Positions 12,139-25,419 are shown, counted from the stretch's first letter. The stretch is 64,000 bases of DNA from Congeria kusceri (GCA_027627225.1 CM051026.1:2789501-2853500); one strand, 5' to 3'. A program made the numbers and translations. The notes: a model not told the origin generated them from the sequence alone.

Positions 12139-12560
12139 TAGCTCAACTTTTCGAAAAAAGGCAAGCTATAGTACTTGCCATGCGTAGGCGTCGATGTCCG
12201 AGCCAGGTTAAAGTTTGTTTTCGGACAGCTGGTTTCTCCTGAATCGCTTGAAGGAATTCATTCAAACCTATAACATTTATATCCCCATATTTAAATGAAC
12301 CCATAGGCTAATTTTGGTAACTCTAGTTTGAAATTTGTCAACAATACAGGCCTTTTTAAACTGTGAAAATTTACATTTAAAGCTATATATTTGGATATTT
12401 TTTCGGTAAGCTAGTGTCTCAGGAATGGCTTGAGGGATTTCCTTCAATCTTAAAACATTTATTCCTCATATTAAGTTAATGCACCCATATGCCGAGTTTG
12501 AAAATTCTAGTTTGAATTTGTCAAATTCTCGGCCTTTTTTAACTAAGAGATTTGACCAAT
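12139..12560 (+). repeat. Two-unit direct repeat, ~185-bp period
   Basis: The segment beginning cggacagctggtttctcctg (about 12221) is repeated in diverged form at about 12405 (cggtaagctagtgtctcagg). Both continue through a cttgaaggaattc / cttgagggatttcc stretch and a ctctagtttgaa / ttctagtttgaa stretch. It looks like part of a dispersed tandem-monomer repeat. Confidence 0.6.
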
Positions 12561-12940
12561 TGTCAAATTATCAGGAAATCATATTCCATATCTTTCTGAA
12601 TTTGAAACAACGGAGAATCTAATTGACATTTATATACATAACTGTTGGCGCATGTATTACGTATGCGATACACTCGTTCTTCATTGCTCTGATGCATTGT
12701 ACTTGTCCAGGTCCCGTATTCAAGGAATGTATTTATAATATATCACTCCAATAGATTCTACGTACACTTCTATGAAAACGATGTTTAAATTAGCACTTTT
12801 ACAATACATAAATTGTATAAAACTCGCAATGCTCTCGTGATATAAACCAAACTTAACTGTATGACAAAACGTAATTGTACACAACATTTTTCATTCAATT
12901 TCATGTCATTCTAGTTGACATGTGCGCGCTTCTGTTGTTT

Positions 12941-13234
12941 TAACATGATACTCGCTATTTTTTCTATGGACAAAGAATACAATTATCGTTGTTAAACTAC
13001 CCAATAAACAACGCCAAATATAAGTCCCGATTCTGATATGTCAAATCATGTAGGAATCGAACTTATTTTCGCATTATCGTTATTTATCGGCCAATAAAGA
13101 ACTTGATCGTTTTGATGCGTGGCTGTTAAACAACTCGGGTTAACGCCCTCGTGGTTTAATTCCTACGCATCAGACCTCCAATCGTTGTTTATTGGCCGAT
13201 AAAGAACGATACATCGAAAATTATTTCTTAAACT
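12941..13234 (+). mobile_element. Foldback family A, near-complete copy
   Basis: The same landmark order as 11481-11801, from taacatgatactcgctattt to a gaaaattatttctta end, including aacaactcgggttaacgccc and tttaattcctacgcatcaga. It lacks about 35 bp between tcccgattctga and gtcaaatcatgta. Confidence 0.75.
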
Positions 13235-13440
13235 AACCTTGGTAATTTTATTTACACTAGAAACAACAGCAATACACTATATATATTTTACATAGAAGCT
13301 TTCTTGTGTAAAAAAAACATGATGTATGAAATTCTACGAAAGGTTCAGAACAAGGACCTAGCAACGTATTATTATTATTCTGCAGATTTGCAACGACTTA
13401 CACGCATATATGGCGTACCATAAGTTCTAAAGTCACAAAT

Positions 13441-13760
13441 TCTTCCTTAGGAAAAATTAATTCTTCCTAAGGAACAATTAATTCTTCCTAAGTAACAATT
13501 AATTCTTCCTAAGGAACAATTATTTCTTCCTAAGTAATATTTAATTCTTCCTAAGGAATATTTAATTCTTCCTAAGTAAGAATTATTTTTTCAGAAGGAA
13601 TAATGTTCCCTAGGAAGATTTAAATATTCCTTAGATAGAATTCGTGACTTTTGACCCTTTTAGCCGCGTAAATTGAAATCTTCCTACAATATTTGAATTC
13701 TTCCTATGAATTTCGAATTCTTCCTATGTTTTCTTTAAGTATTCCTACAAAAGGTACAGC
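13441..13760. repeat. ~21-bp array with palindromic TTCCTAAGGAA core
   Basis: Eight or more units of about 21 bp alternate AATTAATTCTTCCTAAGGAA-type and TTCCTAAGTAA-type versions (13441-13640). The core TTCCTAAGGAA is a perfect palindrome. A looser second group (AATTCTTCCTATGAATTTCG and similar) continues at 13675-13755. Confidence 0.85.
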
Positions 13761-14956
13761 CAATGAAGAATTAGTCCTGCGTTCCTAACAGCCAATCAAA
13801 ATCCGTGTTACTAATCAACGCGCGTCATTCAATACTTGAAACAAAAACATTCGCCGTTTTGAACCGAGGATTGTAACATCGTTCAACTACTGATATATTT
13901 TAAAAAGAAACTTATCTGTGCATGCAATGAATTTAGAGGAATTTTTACGTACCTCACAACGCGAGATGAGAGATGAGAGATGTCACGCGTTCTATATCAA
14001 CATCACCATATCTGGACACACTGAATTCATCGAGCATTCGTTTAGATGCTCTTTCTATAAATATTGAAAGGTATGACTTAGTTTTAATTTACCAACTTAG
14101 AAATTATGTGTTAGAAGCTACTGCAGTCATTATTTTAATCTTTAAAGCTATTAGAATGTATGTTGTAAAGTTAGTCTGCTGATTCTGGTAGGAATTTTGG
14201 TTCGTTCGTCCTAACAGATGTTCGCACTAAGTCCCGCTTGGTGTATATTCTCGGTGATTTATTTCGAGCCGGATTAAGGCCCCATTCACAAATATTTTTC
14301 ACAAATTATAATCCAATATTAAGAATTGCTTGCAGGTTAACGTGCTACTTTTTGTCTGCTTGATTTTTATTCCGTACCAAGCTTTTTAAATGTAGGGCAG
14401 CACGGCACAAGTCGTTGACAGACCAGACCATGTAGGCCATTTATGCAACAACAGAAAACGAGTACTCACTACTCAGGTATTTCAATGGATACAGTAAAAT
14501 ATTATTTTAACACGCTTGCATTGGCTCAGCTGAAGCCATATATTGCATGTACCTTTCAAAATTGGTGTTAACTATAACTATTACGCAATCAATTATTTTA
14601 AGTGTGAAAACATGCGCACTGTTCGCAACTATTTTCTAAAGCTCTCAATTTGCATCCGGGTCGTCTACGACCGTGGGCCCTCATGGAATTGGGCCGTCCT
14701 GATCTGACAACTTTTGTTCTAGACTGATAAAGATGTTTAAATGAAAAGGAATGAAATAGTTTAAAATAAAATTCAAATTGGTTACAACATTGTGTAAGTA
14801 CAGTAGATATAAGAATTTCGTACATAATAGGTTGAAATGTGTTTGTTCACAAAATGTGGTAATACAGCGCTAATTTTCAAAACTAAAAGGGCCCAGTCCG
14901 ATTCACAAAGGGCTGAAAATAAACACTTAATTTGTTCACCCTATTTTTAATATTGT
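13761..14956. other. Non-coding interval; weak promoter-like patch
   Basis: At 13791-13870 there is a CCAATCA word in a less AT-rich patch, followed at 13927 by an ATG opening a 46-codon frame. This is too little to call a gene. No repeat family was recognised up to the satellite edge at about 14957. Confidence 0.35.
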
Positions 14957-16009
14957 AGAATCATGTTGATGAAGATAAATAGTCAATGGTGATAAAATAA
15001 AGTAATCATGTTGAAGATGGTAAATAGTAAAGGGTGATAAAATAAAGTAATCATGTTGAAGATGGTAAATAGTAAAGGTTGAATCATGTTGAAGATGGTA
15101 AATAGTAAAGGGTGATAAAATAATGTAATCATATTGAAGATGGTAAATAGTAAAGGGTGAATCATGTTGAAGATGGTAAATAGTAAAGGTTGAATCATGT
15201 TTACGATGGTAAATAGTGAAGGTTGAATTATGTTGAAGATGGTTAATAGTAAAGGGTGAATCATATTGAAGATGGTAAATAGTAAAGGGTGAATCAGGTT
15301 CAAGATGGTAAAGAGTAAAGGTTGAATCATATTGAAGATGGTAAATAGTAAAGGTTGAATCATGTTGAAGATGGTAAAGAGTAAAGGGTAAATCATGTTG
15401 AAAATGTTAATAGTAAAGGTTCAATCATGTTGAAGATGGTAAATAGTAAAGGTTGGTTTATGCTGAAGATGGTAAATAGTAAAGGGTGAATAATGTTGAA
15501 GAAGGTAAATAGTAAAGGTTGAATCATGTTGAAGATGGTAAATAGTAAAGGTTGAATCATGTTGAAGATGGTAAATAGCTAAGGGTGATAAAATAAAGTA
15601 ATCATGTTAAAGATGGTAAATAGTAAATGTTGAATCATGTTGAAGATGGTAAATAGTAAAGCGTGATGAAATAAAATAAGCATATTGAAGATGGTAAATA
15701 GTAAAAGGTGAATCATGTTGAAGATGATATATATTAATGGTTGAATCATGTTGAAGATGGTAACTAGTAAAGGTTGAATCATTTTGAAGATGGTAAATAA
15801 TAAAGGTTGAATTATGTTGAAGATGGGAAATAGTAAAGGATGAATCATGTTAAAGATGGTAAATAGTAAAGGCTGAATCATGTTGAAGATGGTAAATAGT
15901 AAAGGTTGAATCATGTTGAAGATGGTAAATAGTAAAGGGTGATAAAATAAAGAAATCATGTTGGTAGATGGTAAATAGCAAACGTTGAATCATGTTGAAG
16001 ATGGTAAAT

Positions 16010-16870
16010 AGTTAAGGGTGATAAAATAATCATATTGAAGATGGTAAATAGTAAACAGTGAATCATGTTGAAGATGGTAAATAATAAAGGGTGAATCATA
16101 TTGAAGATGGTAAATAGTAAAGGTTGAATCATATTGAAGATGGTAAATAGTAAAGGGTCAATCATGTTGAAGATGGTAAAGAGTAAAGGGTAAATCATGT
16201 TGAAGATGGTAAATAGTAAAGGTTGAATCATATTGAAGATGGTAAATAGTAAAAGATCAATAATGTTGAAGATGGTAAATAGTAAAGTGTGAATGATGTT
16301 GAAGATGGTAAATAGTAACGTTTGAATCATATTGAAGATGGTAAATTGCAAAGGTTGAATCATATTGAAGATGGTAAATAGTAAAGGTTGAATCATGTTT
16401 GAGATGGTAAATAGTAAAGGGTGAATCAAGTTGAAGATGGTAAATAGTAAAGGATGAATCATGTTGAAGGTGGTAAATAGTAAAGGTTGAATCATGTAGA
16501 AGATGGTAAATAGCAATGGTTGAATCATGTTGAACACGGTAAATAGTTAAGGGAGAATCATGTTCAAGACGGAAAAGAGTAAAGGGTGAATCATGTTGAA
16601 GATTGTAATAATAATAAAGGGTGAATCATGTTGAAGATTGTAAATAGTAAAGGGTGAATCATGTTGAAGATGGTTAATAGTAAAGTGTGAATCATGTTGA
16701 AGATGGTAAATAGTAAAGGGTGAATCATGTTGAAGATGGTAAATAGTAAAAGGTGAATCATGTTGAAAATGGTAAATAGAAAAGGGTGAATCATGTTGAA
16801 GATAGTAAATTTTAACGGGTGAATCACGTTGAAGATGGTAAATAGTAAAATGTTAATCATGTTGAAGCTG
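16010..16870. repeat. Higher-order block, copy 1 (33-bp satellite)
   Basis: A distinctive order of variant units (a CAGTGAATC unit, then GGGTCAATC, AGATCAAT, and GAACACGGTAAATAGTTAAG near 16531) recurs at 20880-21480 and 22280-23160. The match with the last copy continues through a TTGTAAAT..AATAAAGGG unit and a GAAAATGGTAAATAGAAAAG unit. Confidence 0.7.
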
Positions 16871-18052
16871 GCAAATAGTAAAGGGTGAATCATGTTGAAG
16901 ATGGTAAATCGTAAAGGTTGAATCAAGTTGAAGATGGTAAATAGTAAAGGGTGAATCATGTTGAAGATGGTAAATATTAAAGGGTGAATCAAGTTGAAGA
17001 TGGTAAATCGAAAAGGGTGAATCACGTTGAAGATGGTAAATTTTAAAAGTTGAATCGTGTTGAAGATGGTAAATAGTAAAGGTTGAATCATATTGAAGAT
17101 AGTTAATAATAAGGGGTGAATCATATTGAAGATGGTAATTGGTAAAGGGTGAATCATGTTGATAATGGATAATAGTAAAGGGTGAATCATATTGAAGATT
17201 GTAAATAGTAAAGGTTGAATTATGTTGAAGATGGTAAATAGCAAAGGGTGAATCATGTTAAAGATGGTAAATCGTAAAGGGTGAATCATGTTGAAGATGG
17301 TTAATAGTAAAGGTTGAATTATGTTGAAGATGGAAAATAATAAAGGGTGAATCAAGTTGAAGATTGTAAATAGTAAAGGGTGAATCATGTTGAAGATGGT
17401 AAATAGTAAAGGGTGAAACATGTTGAAGAATGTAAATAGTAAAGGTTGAATTATGTTGAAGATGGTAAATAGTAAAGGGTGAATCATGTTGAAGATGGTA
17501 AATAGTAAAGGATAAATCATGTTGAAGATGGTAAATCGTAAAGGGTGAATCATGTTGAAGATGGTTAATAGTAAAGGTTGAATTATGTTGAAGATGGTAA
17601 ATAATAAAGGGTGAATCAAGTTGAAGATTGTAAATAGAAAAGGGTGAATCATGTTGAAGATGGTAAATAGTAACGGGTGAATCATGTTGAAGTATGTAAA
17701 TAGTAAAGGTTGAATTATGTTGAAGATGGTAAATAGTAAAGGGTGAATCATGTTGAAGATGGTTAATAGTAAATGGTGAATCATGTTTAAGATGGATAAT
17801 AGTAAAGGGTGAATCATATTGAAGATTGTAAATAGTAAAGGTTGAATTATGTTGAAGATGGTAAATAGTAAAGGGTAAATCGTAAAGGGTGAATCATGTT
17901 GAAGATGGTTAATAGTAAAGGTTGAATTATGTTGAAGATGGTAAATAATAAAGGGTGAATCAAGTTGAAGATTGTAAATAGTAAAGGGTGAATCATGTTG
18001 AAGATGGTAAATAGTAAAGGGTAAATCATGTTGAAGATGGTAAATAGTAAAG

Positions 18053-18830
18053 TGTGAATCATGTAGAAGATGGTAAATAGTAAAGGTTGAATCATGTAGA
18101 TGATGGTTAATAGTAAAGGTTGAATTAAGTCGAAGATGGTAAATAGTAAAGGGTAAATCATTTTGAAGATGGTTAATAGTAAAGGGTGAATCATGTTGAA
18201 GTATTGCAAATAGTAAAGGGTGAATCATGTTGAAGATGGTAAATAGTAAGGTTGAATCATGTTGAGGATGGTAAATAGTAAAGGGTAAATCATGTTGAAA
18301 ACGGTAAATAGTAAATGTTGAATCATGTTGAAGATGGTAAATAGTAAAGGTTGATTTATGTTGAAGATGGAAAATAGTAAAGGGTGAAACATGTTGAAGA
18401 AGGTAAAGAGTAAAGGTTGAATCATGTTGAAGATGGTAAATAGTAAAGGTTGAATCATGTTGAAGATGGTAAATAGTTAAGGGTGATAAAATAAAGTAAT
18501 CATGTTGAAGATGTTGAATCATGTTGAAGATGGTAAATAGTAAAGCGTGATGTAATAAAATAATCATATCGAAGATGGTTAATAGTAAAAGGTGAGTCAT
18601 GTTGAATATTATAAATATTAATGGTTGAATCATGTTGAAGATGGTAACAAGTAAAGGTTGAATCATTTTGAAGATGGTAAATAGTAAAGGTTGAATTATG
18701 TTGTATGATGGTAAATAGTAAATGATGAATCATGTTGAAGATGGTAAATAGTACATATTGAATCATGTTTTAGATCGTAAATAGTAAAGGTTGAATCATA
18801 TTGAAGATGGTTAATAGTAAAGGGTGATAA
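18053..18830. repeat. Intra-satellite duplication, left copy
   Basis: A ~780-bp stretch with rare private variants (tgtagatgatggttaatag, aattaagtcgaagatgg, cgtgatgtaataaaataatc, atgttttagatcgtaaatag) is repeated about 1.98-2.0 kb downstream at 20053-20825 with the variants in the same order. This shows a segmental duplication of the array rather than unit-by-unit slippage. Confidence 0.75.
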
Positions 18831-20052
18831 AATAAAGTAATCATGTTGAAGATGGTAAATAGTAAAGGGTGAATCATGTTGAAGATTGTAAATATTAAAG
18901 GGTGAATCATATTGAAGATTGTAAATAATAAATGGTGAATCATGTTGAAGATGGTTAATAGTAAATGGTGAATCATGTTTAAGATGGATAATAGTAAAGG
19001 GTGAATCATATTGAAGATTGTAAATAGTAAAGGTTGAATTATGTTGAAGATGGTAAATCGTAAAGGGTGAATCATGTTGAAGATGGTAAATCGTAAAGGG
19101 TGAATCATGTTGAAGATGGTTAATAGTAAAGGTTGAATTATATTGAAGATGGTAAATAATAAAGGGTGAATAAAGTTGAAGATTGTAAATAGTAAAGGGT
19201 GAATCATGTTGAAGATGGTAAATAGTAAAGGGTGAATCATGTTGAAGAATGTAAATAGTAAAGGTTGAATTATGTTGAAGATGGTAAATAGTAAAGGGTG
19301 AATCATGTTGAAGATGGTTAATAGTAAACGGTGAATCATGTTTAAGATGGATAATAGTAAAGGGTGAATCATATTGAAGATTGTAAATAGTAAAGGTTGA
19401 ATTATGTTGAAGATGGTAAATAGTAAAGGGTGAATCATGTTGAAGATGGTAAATCGTAAAGGGTGAATCATGTTGAAGATGGTTAATAGTAAAGGTTGAA
19501 TTATGTTGAAGATGGTAAATAATAATGGGTGAATCAAGTTGAAGATTGTAAATAGTAAAGGGTGAATCATGTTGAAGATCGTAAATATTAAAGGGTGAAT
19601 CATATTGAAGATTATAAATAGTAAAGGGTGAATCAGGTTGAAGATTGTTAATAGTAAATGGTGAATCATGTTTAAGATGGATAATAGTAAAGGGTAATTA
19701 TGTTGAAGATGGTAAATAGTAATGTGTGAATCATGTTGAAGATGGTAAAGAGTAAAGGGTGAATCATGTTGAAGATGGTAAATAGTAAAGGGATAATCAT
19801 GTTGTAGATGGTAAATAGTAAAGGGTGAATCATGTTGTAGATGGTAAATAGTAAAGTGTGAATCATGTAGAAGATGGTGAATAATAAAGGGTGAATCATG
19901 TTGAAGATGGTAAATAGTAAAGGTTGAATTATGTTGAAGATGGTCAATAGTAAAGGTGAATCATGTTGAAGATGGTTAATAGTAAAGGGTGATACTTGTT
20001 GAAGATGGTAAATAGTAAAGGGTGAATCATGTTGAAGATGGTAAATAGTAAA

Positions 20053-20825
20053 ATGTGAATCATGTAGAAGATGGTAAATAGTAAAGGTTGAATCATGTTG
20101 AGGATGGTTAATAGTAAAGGTTGAATTAAGTCGAAGATGGTAAATAGTAAAGGGTAAATCATTTTGAAGATGGTTAATAGTAAAGGGTGAATCATGTTGA
20201 AGATGGCAAATAGTAAAGGGTGAATCATGTTGAAGATGGTAAATAGTAAGGTTGAATCATGTTGAGGTAAATCATGTTGAAAATGGTAAATAGTAAAGGT
20301 TGCATCATGTTGAAGATGGTAAATAGTAAAGGTTGATTTATGTTGAAGATGGTAAATAGTAAAGGGTGAAATATGTTGAAGAAGGTAAATAGTAAAGGTT
20401 GAATCATGTTGAAGATGGTAAATAGTAAAGGTTGAATCATGTTGAAGATGGTAAATAGTTAAGAGTGATAAAATAAAGTAATAATGTTGAAGATGCTAAA
20501 CCATGTTGAAGATGGTAAATAGTAAAGCGTGATGTAACAAAATAATCATATTGAAGATGGTAAATAGTAAAAGGTGAGTCATGTTGAATATGATAAATAT
20601 TAATGGTTGAATCATGTTGAAGATGGTAACAAGTAAAGGTTGAATCATTTTGAAGATGGTAAATAGTAAAGGTTGAATTATGTTGTATGATGGTAAATAG
20701 TAAAGGATGAATCATGTTGAAGATGGTAAATAGTACATATTGAATCATGTTTTAGATCGTAAATAGTAAAGGTTGAATCATATTGAAGATGGTTGATAGT
20801 AATGGGTGATAAAATAAAGTAATCA
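20053..20825. repeat. Intra-satellite duplication, right copy
   Basis: Copy of 18053-18830, with small indels at 20250-20275 (a partial unit is deleted) and at 20490-20500. The private variants aattaagtcgaagatgg, cgtgatgtaacaaaataatc and atgttttagatcgtaaatag are in the same order. Confidence 0.75.
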
Positions 20826-20879
20826 TGTTGAAGATGGTAAATAGTAAAGGTTGAATCATGTTGAAGATGGTGAATAGTT

Positions 20880-21480
20880 AAAGGTGATAAAATAAAGAAA
20901 TCATATTGAAGATGGTAAATAGTAAACGGTGAATCATGTTGAAGATGGTAATTAATAAAGGGTGAATCATATTGAAGAAGGTAAATAGTAAAGGTTGATT
21001 CATATTGAAGATGGTAAATAGTAAAGGGTCAATCATGTTGAAGATGGTAAACAGTAAGGGGTAAATCATGTTGAAGATGGTAAATAGTAAATGTTGAATC
21101 ATATTAAAGATGGTAAATAGTAAAAGATCAATCATGTTGAAGATGGTAAATAGTAAAGTGTGAATCATGTTGAACATGGTAAATATTAAAGTTTGAATCA
21201 TATTGAAGATGGTAAATAGTAAAGCGTGAATCATATTGAAGATGGTAAATAGTAAAGGTTGAGTCATGTTGAAGATGGTAATTAGTAAAGTTTGAATCAT
21301 GTTGGAGATGGTAAATAGTAAAGGGTGAATCATGTTGAAGTGGGTAAATAGTAAATAATGAATCATGTTGAAGGTGGTAAATAGTAAAGCTTGAATCATG
21401 TTGAAGATGGTAAATAGTAATGGTTTAATCATGTTGAACGCAGTAAATAGTTAAGGGAGAATCATGTTGAAGAAGGTAAA
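20880..21480. repeat. Higher-order block, copy 2 (33-bp satellite)
   Basis: Same order of variant units as 16010-16560, ending with the private unit GAACGCAGTAAATAGTTAAG at about 21436. Confidence 0.7.
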
Positions 21481-22279
21481 TAGTAAAGTGTGAATCATGT
21501 TGAAGGTTGTAAGTAATAAATGGTGAATCATGTTGAAGATGGTAAATAGTAAAGTGTGAATAATGTTGAAGATGGTAAATAGTAAAGGTTGAATCATGTT
21601 GAAGATGGTAAATAGTAAAGGGTAAATCATGTTGAAAATGGTCAATAGTAAATGTTGAATCATGTTGAAGATGGTAAATAGTAAAGGTTGATTTATGTTG
21701 AAGATGGTAAATAGTAAAGGGTTAATCATGTTGATGAAGGTAAATAGTAAAGGTTGAATCATGTTGAAGATGGTAAATAGAAAAGGTTGAATCATGTTGA
21801 AGATGGTAAATCGTTAAGGGTGATAAAATAAAGTAATCATGTTGAAGATGGTAAATAGTAAATGTTGAATCATGTTGAAGATGGTAAATAGTAAAGCGTG
21901 ATGAAATAAAATAATCATATTGAAGATGGTAAATAGTAAAAAGTGAATCATGTTGAAGATGGTAAAGAGTAAAGTGTGAATCATGTTGAAGATGGTAAAT
22001 AGTAAAGGGATAATCATGTTGTAGATGGTAAATAGTAAAGGGTGAATCATGTTGAAGATGGTAAATAGTAAAGTGTGAATCATGTAGAAGATGGTAAATA
22101 ATAAAGGGTGAATCATTTTGAAGTTGGTAAATAGAAAAGGTTGAATTATGTTGAAGATGGTAAATAGTAAAGGATGAATCATGTTGAAGCTTTTTAAATA
22201 GTAAAGGCTGAATCATGTTGAAGATGGTAAATAGTAAAGGTTGAATCATGTTGTAGATGGTAAATAGTAAAGGGTGATA

Positions 22280-23160
22280 AAATAAAGTAATCATATTGAA
22301 GATGGTAAATAGTAAACGTTGAATCATGTTGAAGATGGTAAATAATAAAGGGTGAATCATATTGAAGATGGTAAATAGTAAGTGTTTAATCATATTGAAG
22401 ATGGTAAATAGTAAAGGGTCAATCATGTTGAAGATGCTAAACAGTAAAGCGTAAATTATGTTGAAGATGGTAAATAGTAAAGGTTGAATCATATTGAAGA
22501 TGGTAAATAGTAAAAGATCAATCATGTTGAAGATGGTAAATAGTGAAGTGTGAATCATGTTGAAGATGGTAAATAGTAAAGGTTGAATCATAGTGAAGGT
22601 GGTAAATAGTAAAGGGTGAATCATATTGAAGATGGTAAATAGTAAAGGTTGAATCATGTTGAAGATGGTAAATAGTAAAGTTTGAATCATGTTGGAGATG
22701 GTAAATAGTAAAGGGTGAATCATGTTGAAGATGGTAAATAGTAATGGATGAATCATGTTGAAGGTGGTAAATAGTAAAGTTTGAATCATGTTGAAAATGG
22801 TAAATAGTAATGGTTGAATCATGTTGAACACGGTAAATAGTTAAGGGAGAATCATGTTGAAGATGGTAAATAGTAAAGGGTGAATCATGTTGAAGATTGT
22901 AAATAATAAAGGGTGAATCATGTTGAAGATGGTAAATAGTAAAGGGTGAATCATGTTGAAGATGGTTAATAGTAAAGGGTGAATCATGTTGAAGATGTTT
23001 AATAGTAAAGGGTGAATCATGTTGAAGATGGTAAATAGCAAAGGGTGAATCATGTTGAAGATGGTAAATAGTAAAAGGTGAATCATGTTGAAAATTGTAA
23101 ATAGAAAAGGGTGAATCATGTTGAAGATGGTAAATAGTAACTGGTGAATCATGTTTAAGA
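22280..23160. repeat. Higher-order block, copy 3 (33-bp satellite)
   Basis: Same unit order as 16010-16870, with GAACACGGTAAATAGTTAAG at about 22826. It retains the downstream units shared only with copy 1, so copies 1 and 3 are the closer pair. Confidence 0.7.
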
Positions 23161-23654
23161 TGGATAATAGTAAAGGGTGAATTATGTTGAAGACGGTAAA
23201 TAGTAAAGGGTGAATTATGTTGAAGATGGTAAATAGTAAAGGGTGAATCATGTTGAAGATGGCAAATATTAAAGGGTGAATCATGTTGAAGATGGTAAAT
23301 AGTAAAGGGGTAATCATGTTGTAGTTGTAGATGGTAAATAGTAAAGGGTGATTCATGTTGAAATTTGTAAATAGTAAAGTGTGAATCATGTAGAAGATGG
23401 TAGAAACAAATTCACTATTTTGTAGGCCAATTACTACGTTATAGCGTCGATACGTTGCAAGACAGTCACAGGTATACATTTTTGTAGGATTTAATAATAA
23501 ACCTGCAGGTGAATATAATGCTTTTGTGTTTGAATATGTTTCTATATGACGGATTTAATTTTTTTCTTTTATACCATATATTTGTATTTTTGTATTTTAT
23601 TATTTGTATGATGTGGGAAATTCCCGCTCATCATTCCACCATTATATTATGCAT

Positions 23655-23800
23655 TCCGTTATCATTATTATTATGATGATTATTATTATTATTATTATGT
23701 TGATGATGATGATGATGATGATTATTATTATTATTATCATTATTATTATTTTTTTATTATTATTATTACTATTATTATTATTATTATTATTATTATCGTT
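23655..23800. repeat. ATT / GAT trinucleotide microsatellite
   Basis: Compound run of (ATT)n, (GAT)n and (ATT)n with a short T-run. ORFs through it are poly-Ile/Met/Leu or poly-Asn artefacts. Confidence 0.95.
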
Positions 23801-25120
23801 CTTATTACAGGATCCGGTCAATTCTGAATCATCAAATACACATAAGAAACAACCCACGAGTATTTGTTATTCGAACCCGAGCCGCCAAAGAGAAGCGCGT
23901 AGCCGGCCGGAGACATTTAGACACTTGCTTTGATATTCTTTTTGGAGATGTTGGTAGGGTAAGCATTGGTATGCACAAATAAATCACTGATACGTTTTAA
24001 GATTGGAGACTTCAGTATGACACTTGCGCTGAGGCGGGTTACATTCAACTAAAAAGTAGCCGCTAAAAAGATTGTTACAAAACAGTTAACTGAAGTGTCG
24101 AGTTCTTTCCTGTAAGAAGAAGAATTGCATGACATACCTTTTTTATTGCTTAAATCCATTCAGCTTAGAATGCTCTTTAAGAAAAGGTTTGGTTATGAGG
24201 GTCCATATGTGCAAACTGTTGCATTTAGTTTTGGTTAAAGTTATCGCTTTTACATTAAATTACATAAGGATTGGAATTAGTATATCGTAACCTAAAGTGC
24301 AGAATACCGGTATTTCGAGTTGATTCGTGAACCGGAAGCCTACAAACCGGATATAAAGGTTACGCATGCGAAAATAATTCCTTCTTTGTTACATATAAAA
24401 TATTCAAAATTTGATCTCACTTTTCACCATGACCAAGCTACTTTCCAATATATCACCATACATTGTTGCAAAGATGAGGACATAACCTTTTGAATAAACA
24501 GCATGTCAAAAAATTCTATGTGTTGTAACTCAAAATATTTACCTTCGAAAAAACGCACCGGTTTTGACGGGCATGGAGGCTGCCATTTTGCGCATGAATA
24601 CATGGGCATAGTTATGAAGGTGGGAACCACTAGACACAAAAGTAGTGCACAAAACAACCTTTTTTCTTATTGCTTACATATATACCTTTAAAATGATACC
24701 AAAACATATCATTTAAACTGTATTTTACAAATTATATGCATCCTGCACTCAGCCACACGTGCTTATAATCTAACTGACAGCATGTAACCCTGAGGATGTG
24801 ATATCCGTTTTGGGGTAATTAGACCATAAGTAATTCTGTACAGACCGATACACGTGCACCAAGCTTTTCGGCGACATCGAGTGCACGATCTCCGTGAAAT
24901 AATCAGTTGTGTATGTCTCTGTCCTATTTTGTTTTGGCGTTGCTATGTAAATGGGATTTACCTGCGTCTGCTGCTGATTTGCGCACCTCACATTTAAATT
25001 ATTGTCTGGCCTCTAAACACTAAAATATTATTTATATCTCTTTCTTCGACAGAACAAAAAAGAAATTGTCACGATTTCATAATTTGGCGCATGTAACGTA
25101 ACGTGAACAAACTATTCCGA
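23801..25120. other. Non-coding interval; possible tRNA-like remnant at 23870
   Basis: At about 23868-23915 the words tattcgaacccgagccgcc and aagcgcgtagccggccgg resemble a polymerase III B-box region of a tRNA-derived SINE, but no A box at the right distance could be defined. The rest is AT-rich with no supported gene. Confidence 0.3.
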
Positions 25121-25395
25121 TGATCTTTATTCGTGAGGATTACTCAGTTGTTCGATCTTTATGAGTCATAATACTTTAAGTACGATCTTTATTAGTGATA
25201 ATTACTTAGCGTTCTTTTCTTTATTCTTGACGATTACTTAGTTTGTTATCTTTATTCGTGTCGATTACTTAGTGTACTATCTTTATTTGTGTTGATTACT
25301 TTGTGTATGATCTTTAATCGTGATGATTATTTATTGTGCAATCTGTATTCGTGTTAATTACTTCTAGAACGATCTCTACGCTTGATCATAATAAT
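25121..25395. repeat. ~31-bp degenerate tandem repeat
   Basis: About nine units contain GATCTTTATTCGTG followed by a GATTACTTAGTG-type half. Spacing of the GATCTTT word is 30-32 bp in the first units. Confidence 0.75.
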
Positions 25396-25419
25396 CCCCC
25401 ATCGAAAATTTCGGGGTAT

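Larger units (their letters stand above)
14957..23402. repeat. 8.4-kb satellite array, 33-bp unit
   Basis: About 250 tandem copies of a 33-bp unit with the landmarks ATGGTAAATAGTAAAGGGTG and AATCATGTTGAAG. Common variants are CATATTG or CAAGTTG for CATGTTG, GGTTGAATTATG for GGGTGAATCATG, and a longer unit with GATAAAATAAAGTAATCATG. Since 33 = 3 x 11 and the minus strand lacks stops in one frame, the array yields minus-strand ORFs encoding an 11-residue repeat (MIHPLLFTIFN), the longest at 16591-18666 with 691 codons. Indels and 45-nt variants break the frame repeatedly. This is satellite DNA with an incidental open frame, not a protein gene. Confidence 0.95.

Noticed and set aside
13927..14180. 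Possible first exon after a CCAAT-containing patch
   Set aside because: Two overlapping frames of 46 and 69 codons, neither with a recognisable domain; the donor-like gtatga is weak.
16591..18666. 691-codon minus-strand ORF encoding an 11-residue repeat
   Set aside because: It is the reading of a 33-bp satellite whose period is a multiple of 3. The same array breaks frame many times, carries no start context or exon signals, and sequence variants do not respect codons.
23604..23933. 109-codon ORF with poly-Ile/Leu
   Set aside because: It spans an ATT/GAT microsatellite.
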